DNA from: Enterococcus lemanii
GTDB taxonomy: Bacteria; Bacillota; Bacilli; Lactobacillales; Enterococcaceae
DNA: 64,000 bases
Assembly (NCBI RefSeq): GCF_016909125.1
Contig: NZ_JAFBFD010000002.1
Coordinates: forward strand, 44,905 to 108,904
Direction of reading: 5' to 3'
Shown here in pieces: positions 57,103 through 64,000 of the stretch. The position numbers were made by a program, and so were the translations under genes. The notes under the pieces are model-generated. The model worked only from the letters and a program-made list of their open reading frames with translations, did no database searches and was not told the DNA's origin. Each line of letters opens with the position of its first letter. Position 1 is the first letter of the stretch.

Positions 57103-58470
57103 ATGAATGATAATTTTAGAATTCCGCCAATTCAATTACCAATAACAACGATTGCAACCAATATTACCCAGACACCCCAAACCCCGTTAGAAGCCAAAGT
57201 CGCTCTAACGAAACAAGAAAGCGTCCTGTATCAAGAATTCAAAAAAGTCAAAAAAGACCACGTCGAAATAACCGAACAACAATGGGAAGCGTTAAAACAA
57301 CGCAGTGAATTTATCGCCCTCAGAGACTTACAAACCGTTTTTTTATTTAGTCATCTCCTTAGCCAAGGACTACAATCACTGGAACAAAGTGTCGCTACTT
57401 TTTTACCACAGTTAGACCAAAAAGCCATCGAAGAAATTGCCACACGCCAAGCTTTACCTGGTCTTTACCATCATTTGCTGCAACAAGCCGCAATTCAAAT
57501 CGAACCGATTGAACACCAACTCGCTTTCTTACATAAAATTGGGCCACATTTACTCGAACAGTCCCTTGATTTTTGGCAAGTCAAAGCTGCGGAACAAATG
57601 TATCCATCACAAAAAACACTAACCAAATTACTTGAACAACTAAACAACGTGAGCTTTCCAGACACTGCCACTTTAGACGAGCAACTCACGCAAAATTTGG
57701 CACGGTTAAAAACAACCCAAGCTTTACTCCAAGCAGAAAATAAACAGCTTAAAGACACCACCGCTTTATTAAAAACCCAAACGAAAAAGACAACGGCGGC
57801 TGAGAAAAAGCAAACCATCAAGCAAAAAACATGGTACTACTGGCGTAAAAATTTATTACTGAAAACAACCGAACAAAAAAACATTCAAGAAAAAATCCGA
57901 CAAATGGAATTTATCCATCCTTTAAAACGGAAACAATCGGAATACCAAGCGTATTTATTAAGAAATAAAATCATCGAACAAGAATTACAAGCCATTCACG
58001 AAGAAGAAGCCCAAGCCCTGTTAAACGCGCAAACCGCCCAAGCAGAATACGCCGAGTTACTAGAAAGTACCCAAACCCTTCAAACCCAGTTAAAAACGAG
58101 CGAAGAAACATACGAAACGATTGAACGAACGATCCAAACCGAAACAAAAGCCACCAATGAGTTTGTCCAAACCCATCAAGCCCAGTTACAAAGCTGTTAT
58201 GAGGAAGTTCGGACCCAATTAATGCAACAACAACAAGAAATCCAAAACGAACAAATCAAAGCCCAACAACTAGCAACCGACTACCGTCAGCAAGTGACCG
58301 CGACTTTAAATACACTAAAACAAATCTTTGAACAAAAGCACAATGAACAAGCCAAGAACTTTTTTAAGAAAACCAAAAAAGAATTTGATTTTGAACAAAA
58401 CGCCATCTTACTAAGCCAAGCCAACGCCGATGCCCAAGTCGTCGAAGATTTATTGAATGAAAAAAAATAA
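57103..58470 (+). CDS. Unknown 455-aa coiled-coil protein between flgL and the flagellin genes
   Basis: Not recognised. Soluble, no signal peptide or membrane helix. The N-terminus (residues 1-35) is Pro/Thr/Ile rich and probably disordered, like the export signals of flagellar substrates. Residues 60-200 are helical with aromatic patches (HQLAFLHKIGPHLLEQSLDFW). Residues 215-430 are Gln/Glu/Lys/Thr-rich heptad repeats predicted to form a long coiled coil, broken by a basic patch (QKTWYYWRKNLLLKT, about 242-256). RBS GAGGTGATC before the ATG. Its place between flgL and fliC suggests a late flagellar role (chaperone, filament or export accessory), but that is only inference from context. Confidence 0.8.
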   Translation: MNDNFRIPPIQLPITTIATNITQTPQTPLEAKVALTKQESVLYQEFKKVKKDHVEITEQQWEALKQRSEFIALRDLQTVFLFSHLLSQGLQSLEQSVATFLPQLDQKAIEEIATRQALPGLYHHLLQQAAIQIEPIEHQLAFLHKIGPHLLEQSLDFWQVKAAEQMYPSQKTLTKLLEQLNNVSFPDTATLDEQLTQNLARLKTTQALLQAENKQLKDTTALLKTQTKKTTAAEKKQTIKQKTWYYWRKNLLLKTTEQKNIQEKIRQMEFIHPLKRKQSEYQAYLLRNKIIEQELQAIHEEEAQALLNAQTAQAEYAELLESTQTLQTQLKTSEETYETIERTIQTETKATNEFVQTHQAQLQSCYEEVRTQLMQQQQEIQNEQIKAQQLATDYRQQVTATLNTLKQIFEQKHNEQAKNFFKKTKKEFDFEQNAILLSQANADAQVVEDLLNEKK

Positions 58471-58482
58471 GAGTAAAGCTAT

Positions 58483-58508
58483 TAAACTAGTGTTATTTAT
58501 ACCGATAA
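58483..58508 (+). promoter_or_regulatory. Sigma-28 promoter of flagellin gene 1
   Basis: TAAA (58483-58486), N14, ACCGATAA (58501-58508). Confidence 0.85.
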
Positions 58509-58563
58509 TAAAAGTATAAGGACAACCTTAATAACAATTATTCTTTACAGGAGGCAACACAAC

Positions 58564-59385
58564 ATGAGAATCAATACAAACGTATCAGCAATGAACACTT
58601 ATGGGCGTTTAACTCAAGCCAATGCATCAAAATCAGGTTCTTTAGCAAAATTATCTTCAGGACTACGCATTAACAAAGCCGGCGATGACGCAGCTGGTCT
58701 TGCAATTTCAGAAAAAATGAAAGCTCAAATTGGTGGTTTAAAACAAGCGACACGTAATGCGCAAGATGGGATTTCATTAATTCAAACTGCAGAAGGCGCG
58801 TTGAATGAAACACACTCAATTTTAGGTCGTATGCGTGATCTGGCAGTGCAGTCGACAAATGGAACATTAACAAATGATGACCGTACAGAGTTAAATAAAG
58901 AGTTTTCTGCTTTGTCAGATGAGATTGATCGTATTGCAGGTGACACAGAATTCAATACAATGAGTTTATTAGATGGTGGTACAAATGGGGGAGTGTTTGC
59001 TTTCCAAGTTGGAGCTAACGCATCTCAAACCATTTCAGTAACGATTGGTAATATGGACGCAGGAGCATTGACTGTGGATACTGGCGACTTGAGTACTGCA
59101 GCAGGTGCAGGAACGGCAATTGGTTTAGTTGACGCAGCTATTAAAACAGTCTCAAGCCAACGTTCTGACTTAGGGGCAGTTCAAAACCGTTTGGAACATA
59201 CCGTGAATAACTTAACAACCACTCAAGAAAACTTATCAGAAGCAAATTCACGCATCCGTGACGTTGATATGGCGGAAGAAATGATGAGCTTTACGAAATC
59301 AAATATCTTATCTCAAGCATCAACTTCAATGTTGGCTCAAGCGAATGCGATGCCACAATCTGTTTTAAGTTTATTACAAGGCTAA
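58564..59385 (+). CDS. fliC: Flagellin 1
   Basis: 273 aa. D0/D1 N-terminus ([20 protein letters not shown], then [40 protein letters not shown]) and C-terminus ([35 protein letters not shown]) are complete. The exposed centre (about 140-195) is very short, so no D2/D3 domains. First of three tandem copies; residues 1-100 and the last 80 are nearly identical in all three. Exported and polymerised under FliD with FliS as chaperone. RBS AGGAGGC. Confidence 0.97.
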   Translation: MRINTNVSAMNTYGRLTQANASKSGSLAKLSSGLRINKAGDDAAGLAISEKMKAQIGGLKQATRNAQDGISLIQTAEGALNETHSILGRMRDLAVQSTNGTLTNDDRTELNKEFSALSDEIDRIAGDTEFNTMSLLDGGTNGGVFAFQVGANASQTISVTIGNMDAGALTVDTGDLSTAAGAGTAIGLVDAAIKTVSSQRSDLGAVQNRLEHTVNNLTTTQENLSEANSRIRDVDMAEEMMSFTKSNILSQASTSMLAQANAMPQSVLSLLQG

Positions 59386-59390
59386 TTATT

Positions 59391-59428
59391 TAAAAGCAGC
59401 GATAGCGAGTTATCTCTGCTTTTTTTAA
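59391..59428 (+). terminator. Terminator after flagellin 1
   Basis: Stem AAAAGCAGCGATA / TATCTCTGCTTTT (one mismatch) with T7; nearly the same as the one after flagellin 2. Confidence 0.85.
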
Positions 59429-59437
59429 AAAATTAAC

Positions 59438-59464
59438 TAAAATAAATATAAAAACAGCCGATAT
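59438..59464 (+). promoter_or_regulatory. Sigma-28 promoter of flagellin gene 2
   Basis: TAAA (59438-59441), N15, GCCGATAT (59457-59464). Confidence 0.85.
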
Positions 59465-59518
59465 CAATTAGTGGATAGATAAAAAATAGTATTTAAAACA
59501 ATTAGGAGGCAACACAAC

Positions 59519-60385
59519 ATGAGAATCAATACAAACGTATCAGCAATGAACACTTATGGCCGATTAACTCAAGCCAATGCATCAAAATCAGGCTCTTTAG
59601 CAAAATTATCTTCAGGACTACGCATTAACAAAGCTGGTGACGATGCAGCTGGTCTTGCAATTTCAGAAAAAATGAAAGCTCAAATTGGTGGTTTAAAACA
59701 AGCGACACGTAATGCGCAAGATGGGATTTCATTAATTCAAACTGCAGAAGGCGCGTTGAATGAAACACACTCAATTTTAGGCCGTATGCGTGATTTGGCA
59801 GTGCAGTCGACAAATGGAACATTAACAAATGATGACCGTACAGAGTTAAATAAAGAATTTACTGCTTTGACTTCGGAAATTGATCGGATTTCTCAAAATA
59901 CTGAATTTAACACAATGAAACTATTAGATGGTAGTAACGGTGGTACTGGTAAGTTTGATTTCCAAGTAGGAGCAAATGCAAACCAAACTATTTCAGTAAC
60001 AATTAATAAAATGGACAAGACGACACTTGGTGGAGTGAACGCTGCTGGTACAGGGTCAGGGACCGATGCTTATCTAGGTGGTCAAGATTTACTTACAGCA
60101 GCTAAAGCAGGAACGGCAATTGTTTCTGTTGATGAAGCTATCAAATCAGTTTCAAGCCAACGTTCTGACCTAGGGGCAGTTCAAAATCGTTTGGAACATA
60201 CCGTTAATAACTTAACGACTACCCAAGAGAATTTATCAGAAGCAAATTCACGTATCCGTGATGTTGATATGGCGGAAGAAATGATGAGCTTTACGAAATC
60301 AAATATCTTATCTCAAGCATCAACTTCAATGTTGGCTCAAGCGAATGCGATGCCACAATCTGTTTTAAGCTTGTTACAAGGTTAA
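59519..60385 (+). CDS. fliC: Flagellin 2
   Basis: 288 aa. Same conserved ends as flagellin 1. It differs in about residues 115-205, where it carries TSEIDRISQNTEFNTMKLLDGS and a Gly/Ala/Thr-rich loop (GGVNAAGTGSGTDAYLGG) that should face outward. The differing DNA is limited to the centre of the gene, while flanks are almost base-for-base the same as in its neighbours. Own sigma-28 promoter, RBS and terminator, so it can be expressed alone. Confidence 0.97.
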   Translation: MRINTNVSAMNTYGRLTQANASKSGSLAKLSSGLRINKAGDDAAGLAISEKMKAQIGGLKQATRNAQDGISLIQTAEGALNETHSILGRMRDLAVQSTNGTLTNDDRTELNKEFTALTSEIDRISQNTEFNTMKLLDGSNGGTGKFDFQVGANANQTISVTINKMDKTTLGGVNAAGTGSGTDAYLGGQDLLTAAKAGTAIVSVDEAIKSVSSQRSDLGAVQNRLEHTVNNLTTTQENLSEANSRIRDVDMAEEMMSFTKSNILSQASTSMLAQANAMPQSVLSLLQG

Positions 60386-60389
60386 TTTT

Positions 60390-60427
60390 TTAAAGCAGAG
60401 ATAGCGAGTTATCTCTGCTTTTTTTTA
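60390..60427 (+). terminator. Terminator after flagellin 2
   Basis: Perfect stem AAAGCAGAGATA / TATCTCTGCTTT followed by a T-run. Confidence 0.9.
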
Positions 60428-60435
60428 AAATTAAC

Positions 60436-60462
60436 TAAAATAAATATAAAAACAGCCGATAT
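60436..60462 (+). promoter_or_regulatory. Sigma-28 promoter of flagellin gene 3
   Basis: TAAA (60436-60439), N15, GCCGATAT (60455-60462), in a leader copied from that of flagellin 2. Confidence 0.85.
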
Positions 60463-60516
60463 CAATTAGTGGATAGATAAAAAATAGTATTTAAAACAAT
60501 TAGGAGGCAACACAAC

Positions 60517-61377
60517 ATGAGAATCAATACAAACGTATCAGCAATGAACACTTATGGGCGTTTAACTCAAGCCAATGCATCAAAATCAGGCTCTTTAGCA
60601 AAATTATCTTCAGGCTTACGCATTAACAAAGCTGGTGACGATGCAGCTGGTCTTGCAATTTCAGAAAAAATGAAAGCTCAAATTGGTGGTTTAAAACAAG
60701 CGACGCGTAATGCGCAAGATGGGATTTCATTAATTCAAACTGCAGAAGGCGCGTTGAATGAAACACACTCAATTTTAGGACGTATGCGTGATTTAGCAGT
60801 GCAATCAACTAACGGAACTTTGACAGAGTCTGATAGAATTGAATTGAACAAGGAATTTCAATCTCTAACTGAGGAAATTGATCGTATTTCTGGAGATACG
60901 GAATTTAACACGATGACTCTTTTAAATGGTGGTACAAATGGTGGTGTATTTGATTTTCAAGTAGGAGCCAATGCTGGACAAAAAATTACCGTGACAATTA
61001 ATAAAATGGATGCTGTAGCTCTAGGACATGCAAAAGTAGCTGATGCAGATCCTAAAGTAGCAGATAACGGATTAGGAAATTTAACAGATGCTACAAAAGC
61101 GGCTGCGGCAATTACAGGCATAGATGCAGCTATCAAGTCAGTTTCAAGCCAACGTTCTGACCTAGGGGCAGTTCAAAACCGTTTGGAACATACCGTTAAT
61201 AACTTAACAACTACGCAAGAGAATTTATCTGAAGCAAATTCACGTATCCGTGACGTTGATATGGCGGAAGAAATGATGAGCTTTACGAAGTCAAATATCT
61301 TATCTCAAGCATCAACTTCAATGTTGGCTCAAGCCAATGCGATGCCACAATCTGTTTTAAGTTTATTACAAGGTTAA
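60517..61377 (+). CDS. fliC: Flagellin 3
   Basis: 286 aa. Conserved ends as in copies 1 and 2. The variable part starts earlier (about residue 102: TESDRIELNKEFQSLTEEIDRI) and includes HAKVADADPKVADNGLGNLTDATKAA. All three proteins keep the ends needed for polymerisation, so all should be able to enter the filament. RBS AGGAGGC as in the others. Confidence 0.97.
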   Translation: MRINTNVSAMNTYGRLTQANASKSGSLAKLSSGLRINKAGDDAAGLAISEKMKAQIGGLKQATRNAQDGISLIQTAEGALNETHSILGRMRDLAVQSTNGTLTESDRIELNKEFQSLTEEIDRISGDTEFNTMTLLNGGTNGGVFDFQVGANAGQKITVTINKMDAVALGHAKVADADPKVADNGLGNLTDATKAAAAITGIDAAIKSVSSQRSDLGAVQNRLEHTVNNLTTTQENLSEANSRIRDVDMAEEMMSFTKSNILSQASTSMLAQANAMPQSVLSLLQG

Positions 61378-61407
61378 TTATAATAAAATTTAGAGAAACA
61401 TTAAGTT

Positions 61408-61441
61408 AGACCAACTAGAAAAAACTAGTTGGTCTTTTATT
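61408..61441 (+). terminator. Terminator after flagellin 3
   Basis: Perfect 11-bp stem AGACCAACTAG / CTAGTTGGTCT followed by TTTATTTAT; unrelated to the other two flagellin terminators. Confidence 0.85.
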
Positions 61442-61453
61442 TATAATTAACAT

Positions 61454-61479
61454 TAAGTTTAATAAAAATTAGCCGATAA
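61454..61479 (+). promoter_or_regulatory. Sigma-28 promoter of fliD
   Basis: TAAG (61454-61457), N14, GCCGATAA (61472-61479). Confidence 0.8.
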
Positions 61480-61540
61480 AGATAAGTGAGTATAAAATAC
61501 AGTTGAAAAGAAATGAATTAAACTTGAAAGGAAAATTAAA

Positions 61541-62956
61541 ATGGCAAATATAACAAGTTCATCAGGAATTAGTAGTATGTTAGGACAATATTCAGGCATT
61601 GGCTCCGATCAAATTGAACAATTACTAGCGGCCGATAAAGTACCTAAAATTAGAGCTCAAAATCGAATAGAACTCATTAACAAGCAAAAAACTGCTTGGA
61701 GTGACGTTAAAACGCGATTAAACAACCTATTAAATAAAATTGAAAATTTACAAAAACCAGAGACATTTCAAAGTAAGAAAGTAACGACTTCTGATGAGAA
61801 AGTCGCAACTATTTCTGGTGATGCGGAAGCTTTGGAAGGTAAATATCAATTAACTGTTGAACGACTAGCTACTCAAACAAGCGTCATTGGAGAAAAGATA
61901 GCCGATAGTAATTCATCGTTAGGTTCAGATGGTGAACTTACAATAAAAACAGCAGACTTAGACGAAGATGGCAATCGAAAAGAATTTAAGATAAATGTAT
62001 CATCGGATGATAGCTTAAAAGATGTAATGAAGAAAATCAATATTGAATCAAAAAATTCTGGTGTTTCTGCGATTATTATGGATAATCGTTTAGTGTTAAC
62101 TGATAGTAAGGCAGGAAGCAGAGACTTAGAGATCACTGGAACAATTGCTGAAGATTTAGGGATAGGTACTGGTTCGACAAAAACAGTGGGTGTTGATGCC
62201 AAATTTAATTTAAACGGAATTGATATGACTAGAAGTAGTAATGTTATTTCAGATGTTATTGACGGTGTTACACTTGAATTGAAAAACACTAGTGAAAAGA
62301 GTATTGACTTAACTTTAGAAAACGATACAGCGAAAACAAAAGAAACAATTAAAGAATTTGTCGACCAATATAATAGTTTAATGAGTTTTATATCTGATTC
62401 AATTAGTGTAGGAGACCCTAGTGCAGAAGATAATAAAACAGGTGCTTTATCTGGTGACAGTACATTAAGTCGTTTACAAAATGAGTTAAGAAACTTGATT
62501 GCCCCTCGAGCAGTTGAAGGCACCACATTAAAAGCTGCTGAATTGGGAATTAGTATATCGGATAGATATGGGACACTATCTTTTGATGAGAGTAAGTTTG
62601 ATGAAGTATTAAAAAAGGATCCAGAAAGTATCAAAGATTTCTTTTATAAATCTGAAAAAATATCAGCTGGTAGTGACCCAAAGATAACTGGTTATACGGT
62701 AGCGCTAAAAGAATTAACCGATAAATATTTGGTCGATAAAACAGGAGATAAAGGCGTAATTGCTTCAAAGTTTTCTAGTTTTGACTTAACGATTAAAGAT
62801 TTAAATAAACAAATTGAACGTTTTGATGACTTAATCGATAGAAAAAAAACTCGATATGTTAATATGTTTACGCGCTTAGATCAAGCGATGATGCAAGCCG
62901 AAGAACAAATGTCTTGGTTAATTAATCAGGTGAATTCTTTTAACGGTGGACAATAA
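61541..62956 (+). CDS. fliD: Flagellar filament cap protein FliD (HAP2)
   Basis: 471 aa. FliD_N: GIGSDQIEQLLAADKVPKI and KKVTTSDEKVATISGDA. A middle cap domain has RDLEITGTIAEDLGIGTG and a D/S-rich region. FliD_C: IKEFVDQYNSLMSFI, GALSGDSTLSRLQNELRNL, LGISISDRYGTLSFDESKFDEVLKKDPESI, with a C-terminal coiled coil (FDLTIKDLNKQIERFDDLIDRKK). It caps the filament and folds flagellin. RBS GAAAGGA. Confidence 0.96.
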   Translation: MANITSSSGISSMLGQYSGIGSDQIEQLLAADKVPKIRAQNRIELINKQKTAWSDVKTRLNNLLNKIENLQKPETFQSKKVTTSDEKVATISGDAEALEGKYQLTVERLATQTSVIGEKIADSNSSLGSDGELTIKTADLDEDGNRKEFKINVSSDDSLKDVMKKINIESKNSGVSAIIMDNRLVLTDSKAGSRDLEITGTIAEDLGIGTGSTKTVGVDAKFNLNGIDMTRSSNVISDVIDGVTLELKNTSEKSIDLTLENDTAKTKETIKEFVDQYNSLMSFISDSISVGDPSAEDNKTGALSGDSTLSRLQNELRNLIAPRAVEGTTLKAAELGISISDRYGTLSFDESKFDEVLKKDPESIKDFFYKSEKISAGSDPKITGYTVALKELTDKYLVDKTGDKGVIASKFSSFDLTIKDLNKQIERFDDLIDRKKTRYVNMFTRLDQAMMQAEEQMSWLINQVNSFNGGQ

Positions 62957-63255
62957 TGAACATTATAACACGACTGCAAGCTTTATTTGCTAACTGGCAA
63001 GGTGACCTTGAGGGGGCTGAAAATTTATTAGAACAAAGCCAACCATTATTTCAAGAGTTGCAAAAAACGTCGATTACACCCAATGATCAAGCTGCCTTAC
63101 AAGCCTTGATTGTTGAGTATCGAAAATTAGTTACTTTTTTACAACAAGAAAAGTTGAAAGTTCAGCGTGAAACAAGTAAACTAAATAAAATGAATTTAAA
63201 AGTCCGTGACTACGTCCAATACAATCAATCGTCTGGTTATGAATTTTACTATTAA
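62956..63255 (+). CDS. FliT-like flagellar chaperone candidate
   Basis: 99 aa, all-helical, small and charged: WQGDLEGAENLLEQSQPLFQEL, then VEYRKLVTFLQQEKLKVQRETSKLNKM, ending VRDYVQYNQSSGYEFYY. Size, helix pattern and translational coupling to fliD (TAATG overlap) fit FliT, the FliD chaperone. In Bacillus the order is fliD-fliS-fliT; here it would be fliD-fliT-fliS. Sequence similarity to known FliT is not obvious by eye. Confidence 0.65.
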   Translation: MNIITRLQALFANWQGDLEGAENLLEQSQPLFQELQKTSITPNDQAALQALIVEYRKLVTFLQQEKLKVQRETSKLNKMNLKVRDYVQYNQSSGYEFYY

Positions 63256-63271
63256 ATAAGTGAGGAATAAA

Positions 63272-63643
63272 ATGTATCAAAAAAATCCAAATCTCTATTT
63301 GAAAAACCAAGTAATGAGTGCATCGCCCAACAAGTTAATTGAAATGCTATTAGAAGGTGGCATCAAAAATATCCGCTTAGGTATTTTAGCCCTAGAAAAA
63401 GAGCAATTGGTCAAAGCAAGCGAGTACTTATTAAAAGCACAAGACATTGTTTCAGAGCTACGTTACTCAATCAATACTGAAATTGACAGTGAAATCCCGC
63501 AACAATTGATCCAACTTTATGATTTCATGTATAGCCAACTAGTGATTGGGAATATCGACCAAGACATTAAAGTTTTACAAGAAGTCCAAAAATTACTAAC
63601 CGAACTCCTTGAAACATGGAAAGAAATTTCGGTGGCAGGGTAG
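63272..63643 (+). CDS. fliS: Flagellin export chaperone FliS
   Basis: 123 aa. ATG at 63272 chosen for GTGAGG 6 nt upstream; a GTG at 63260 is part of that site. Typical YQKNPNLYLKNQVMSASPNKLIEMLLEGGIKNIRLGI in the first 40 residues (key MSASPNKLIEMLLEGG), ELRYSINTEIDSEI in the middle, and an ending LLETWKEI. Binds flagellin C-termini in the cytoplasm. Confidence 0.95.
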   Translation: MYQKNPNLYLKNQVMSASPNKLIEMLLEGGIKNIRLGILALEKEQLVKASEYLLKAQDIVSELRYSINTEIDSEIPQQLIQLYDFMYSQLVIGNIDQDIKVLQEVQKLLTELLETWKEISVAG

Positions 63644-63659
63644 CTGAAAGAAAAGGGCA

Positions 63660-63686
63660 CAAAACGAACCGTTCGTGGTTGTTTTT
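63660..63686 (+). terminator. Terminator after fliS, abutting the IS element
   Basis: Stem AAAACGAACC / GGTTGTTTT (one bulge) with T5; the IS inverted repeat begins right after the T-tract. Confidence 0.65.
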
Positions 63687-63729
63687 GGCTCTTTGTCAAA
63701 TAGTGTTGTTTAGCAATATCCGTATAATT

Positions 63730-63757
63730 AAGAAGGACTCAGGTTCTTCTTTTTTTG
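63730..63757 (+). terminator. Hairpin inside the IS end
   Basis: AGAAGGAC / GTTCTTCT stem with T7, oriented to stop transcription entering the IS from fliS. Confidence 0.6.
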
Positions 63758-63805
63758 TTATTTAATTTTGGCTTTTTAAAGTAGTTAAATTTGTCAGCTT
63801 GCCTT

Positions 63806-64000
63806 TTATTGAATATCCAGTACGCCTTGTTGGATAAGGATGCGTTTTCGGAGATGTTTAAACGTTCGAAATCCAAAGGCAATCCGTTGAATCACTTTAA
63901 TTAAATTGTTTTTCCCTTCTAATTTTCCGTTGGAGTACGGCTGAGTAAAAGATAAGGTAATCGCTTTTCGATGTCTTTTTAAATACTGTAACGACTTGAT
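63806..64000 (-). CDS. ISL3-family transposase, C-terminal end (gene continues outside window)
   Basis: 65 codons to the stop at 63806-63808 (minus strand). The reading QPYSNGKLEGKNNLIKVIQR, followed by AFGFRTFKHLRKRILIQ, is the C-terminal part of the DDE_Tnp_ISL3 domain, with the catalytic Glu in GKLEGKNN. The 5' part lies beyond position 64000. Intact as far as seen. Confidence 0.88.
   Translation of the reverse strand: MKSLQYLKRHRKAITLSFTQPYSNGKLEGKNNLIKVIQRIAFGFRTFKHLRKRILIQQGVLDIQ

Larger units (their letters stand above)
58564..61377 (+). repeat. Tandem array of three flagellin transcription units
   Basis: Units repeat with periods of 955 bp (58564 to 59519) and 998 bp (59519 to 60517). 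The leaders at 59430-59518 and 60428-60516, including promoter and RBS, are almost identical. Gene ends are conserved and centres differ. Confidence 0.9.
63687..64000 (-). mobile_element. ISL3-family insertion sequence, one end only
   Basis: Begins with GGCTCTTTGTCAAATAGTG (63687-63705), the ISL3-type terminal inverted repeat. It contains the 3' end of a transposase gene on the minus strand and runs beyond the window. A target duplication cannot be checked without the other end. Confidence 0.8.

Noticed and set aside
61873..62634. 253-codon open frame antisense to fliD
   Set aside because: It lies fully inside fliD in the opposite direction, has no ribosome site, and its Ser/Leu/Ile/Val-rich translation is typical of a codon-bias shadow.
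1..64000. CRISPR array, tRNA or rRNA genes, prophage
   Set aside because: No regularly spaced short repeats, no cloverleaf or rRNA-like sequence and no phage structural genes were seen by eye.

Overview
This window looks like a chromosomal segment of a motile, low-GC Gram-positive coccus of the Enterococcaceae type (Enterococcus gallinarum/casseliflavus group or Vagococcus). That is an inference. It rests on AT-rich codon use, strong AGGAGG-type ribosome binding sites, PTS and RpiR genes, no L- or P-ring genes (flgH, flgI), and a Bacillus-like chemotaxis set (CheD, CheC, FliY, CheR, CheB). No rRNA, tRNA, CRISPR array or prophage was seen.

Layout. Positions 1-12000 are accessory metabolism: an aldo-keto reductase cut by the window edge, a decayed membrane-protein stub, a membrane-anchored Mrr-type nuclease, a DUF4153 membrane protein, a 5'-truncated SDR, a VOC protein, two P1B-4 metal ATPases (the second behind ArsR/CzrA-like operators), and an RpiR / RarA-C-like / PTS EIIC cluster. 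Positions 12000-24900 are a sensory region: a soluble CZB chemoreceptor gene broken by an in-frame stop, an IS1182-like remnant, a folded repeat with inverted ends, four paralogous dCache-type chemoreceptors on the minus strand (the fourth with two frameshifts), and a PAS/degenerate GGDEF/degenerate HD-GYP protein. An AT-rich intergenic region of about 640 bp follows.

Positions 25471-53804 are one long plus-strand flagellar-chemotaxis operon: flgB flgC fliE fliF fliG fliH fliI fliJ fliK flgD (TIGR02530-like) flgE swrD fliL fliO fliP fliQ fliR flhB flhA fliA, two rod genes, an FtsE-like ATPase, an MCP, cheW cheD cheB cheR cheA cheC cheY cheW fliM fliY, then a terminator. Late genes follow: flgM flgN flgK flgL, an unknown coiled-coil gene, three tandem flagellin genes, fliD, a fliT-like gene and fliS. 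An ISL3-family element starts in the T-tract of the fliS terminator and runs off the window.

How it works together: the long operon builds the basal body, export gate, hook, switch and signalling kinase, and encodes sigma-28 (FliA). FlgM should hold sigma-28 until the hook is complete. Eleven near-identical sigma-28 promoters (TAAN-N14/15-NCCGATAN) then drive flagellins, cap, hook-associated proteins, FlgM, the chemoreceptors and the PAS/HD-GYP-like protein. motA/motB and flhF/flhG are not in the window.

The least explained items are the lone FtsE-like ATPase inside the flagellar operon, the 455-aa coiled-coil protein before the flagellins, the ligand-less HD-GYP-like protein in the sigma-28 regulon, and the structured repeat at 13995-14204. 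I found no clear-cut wholly new system.
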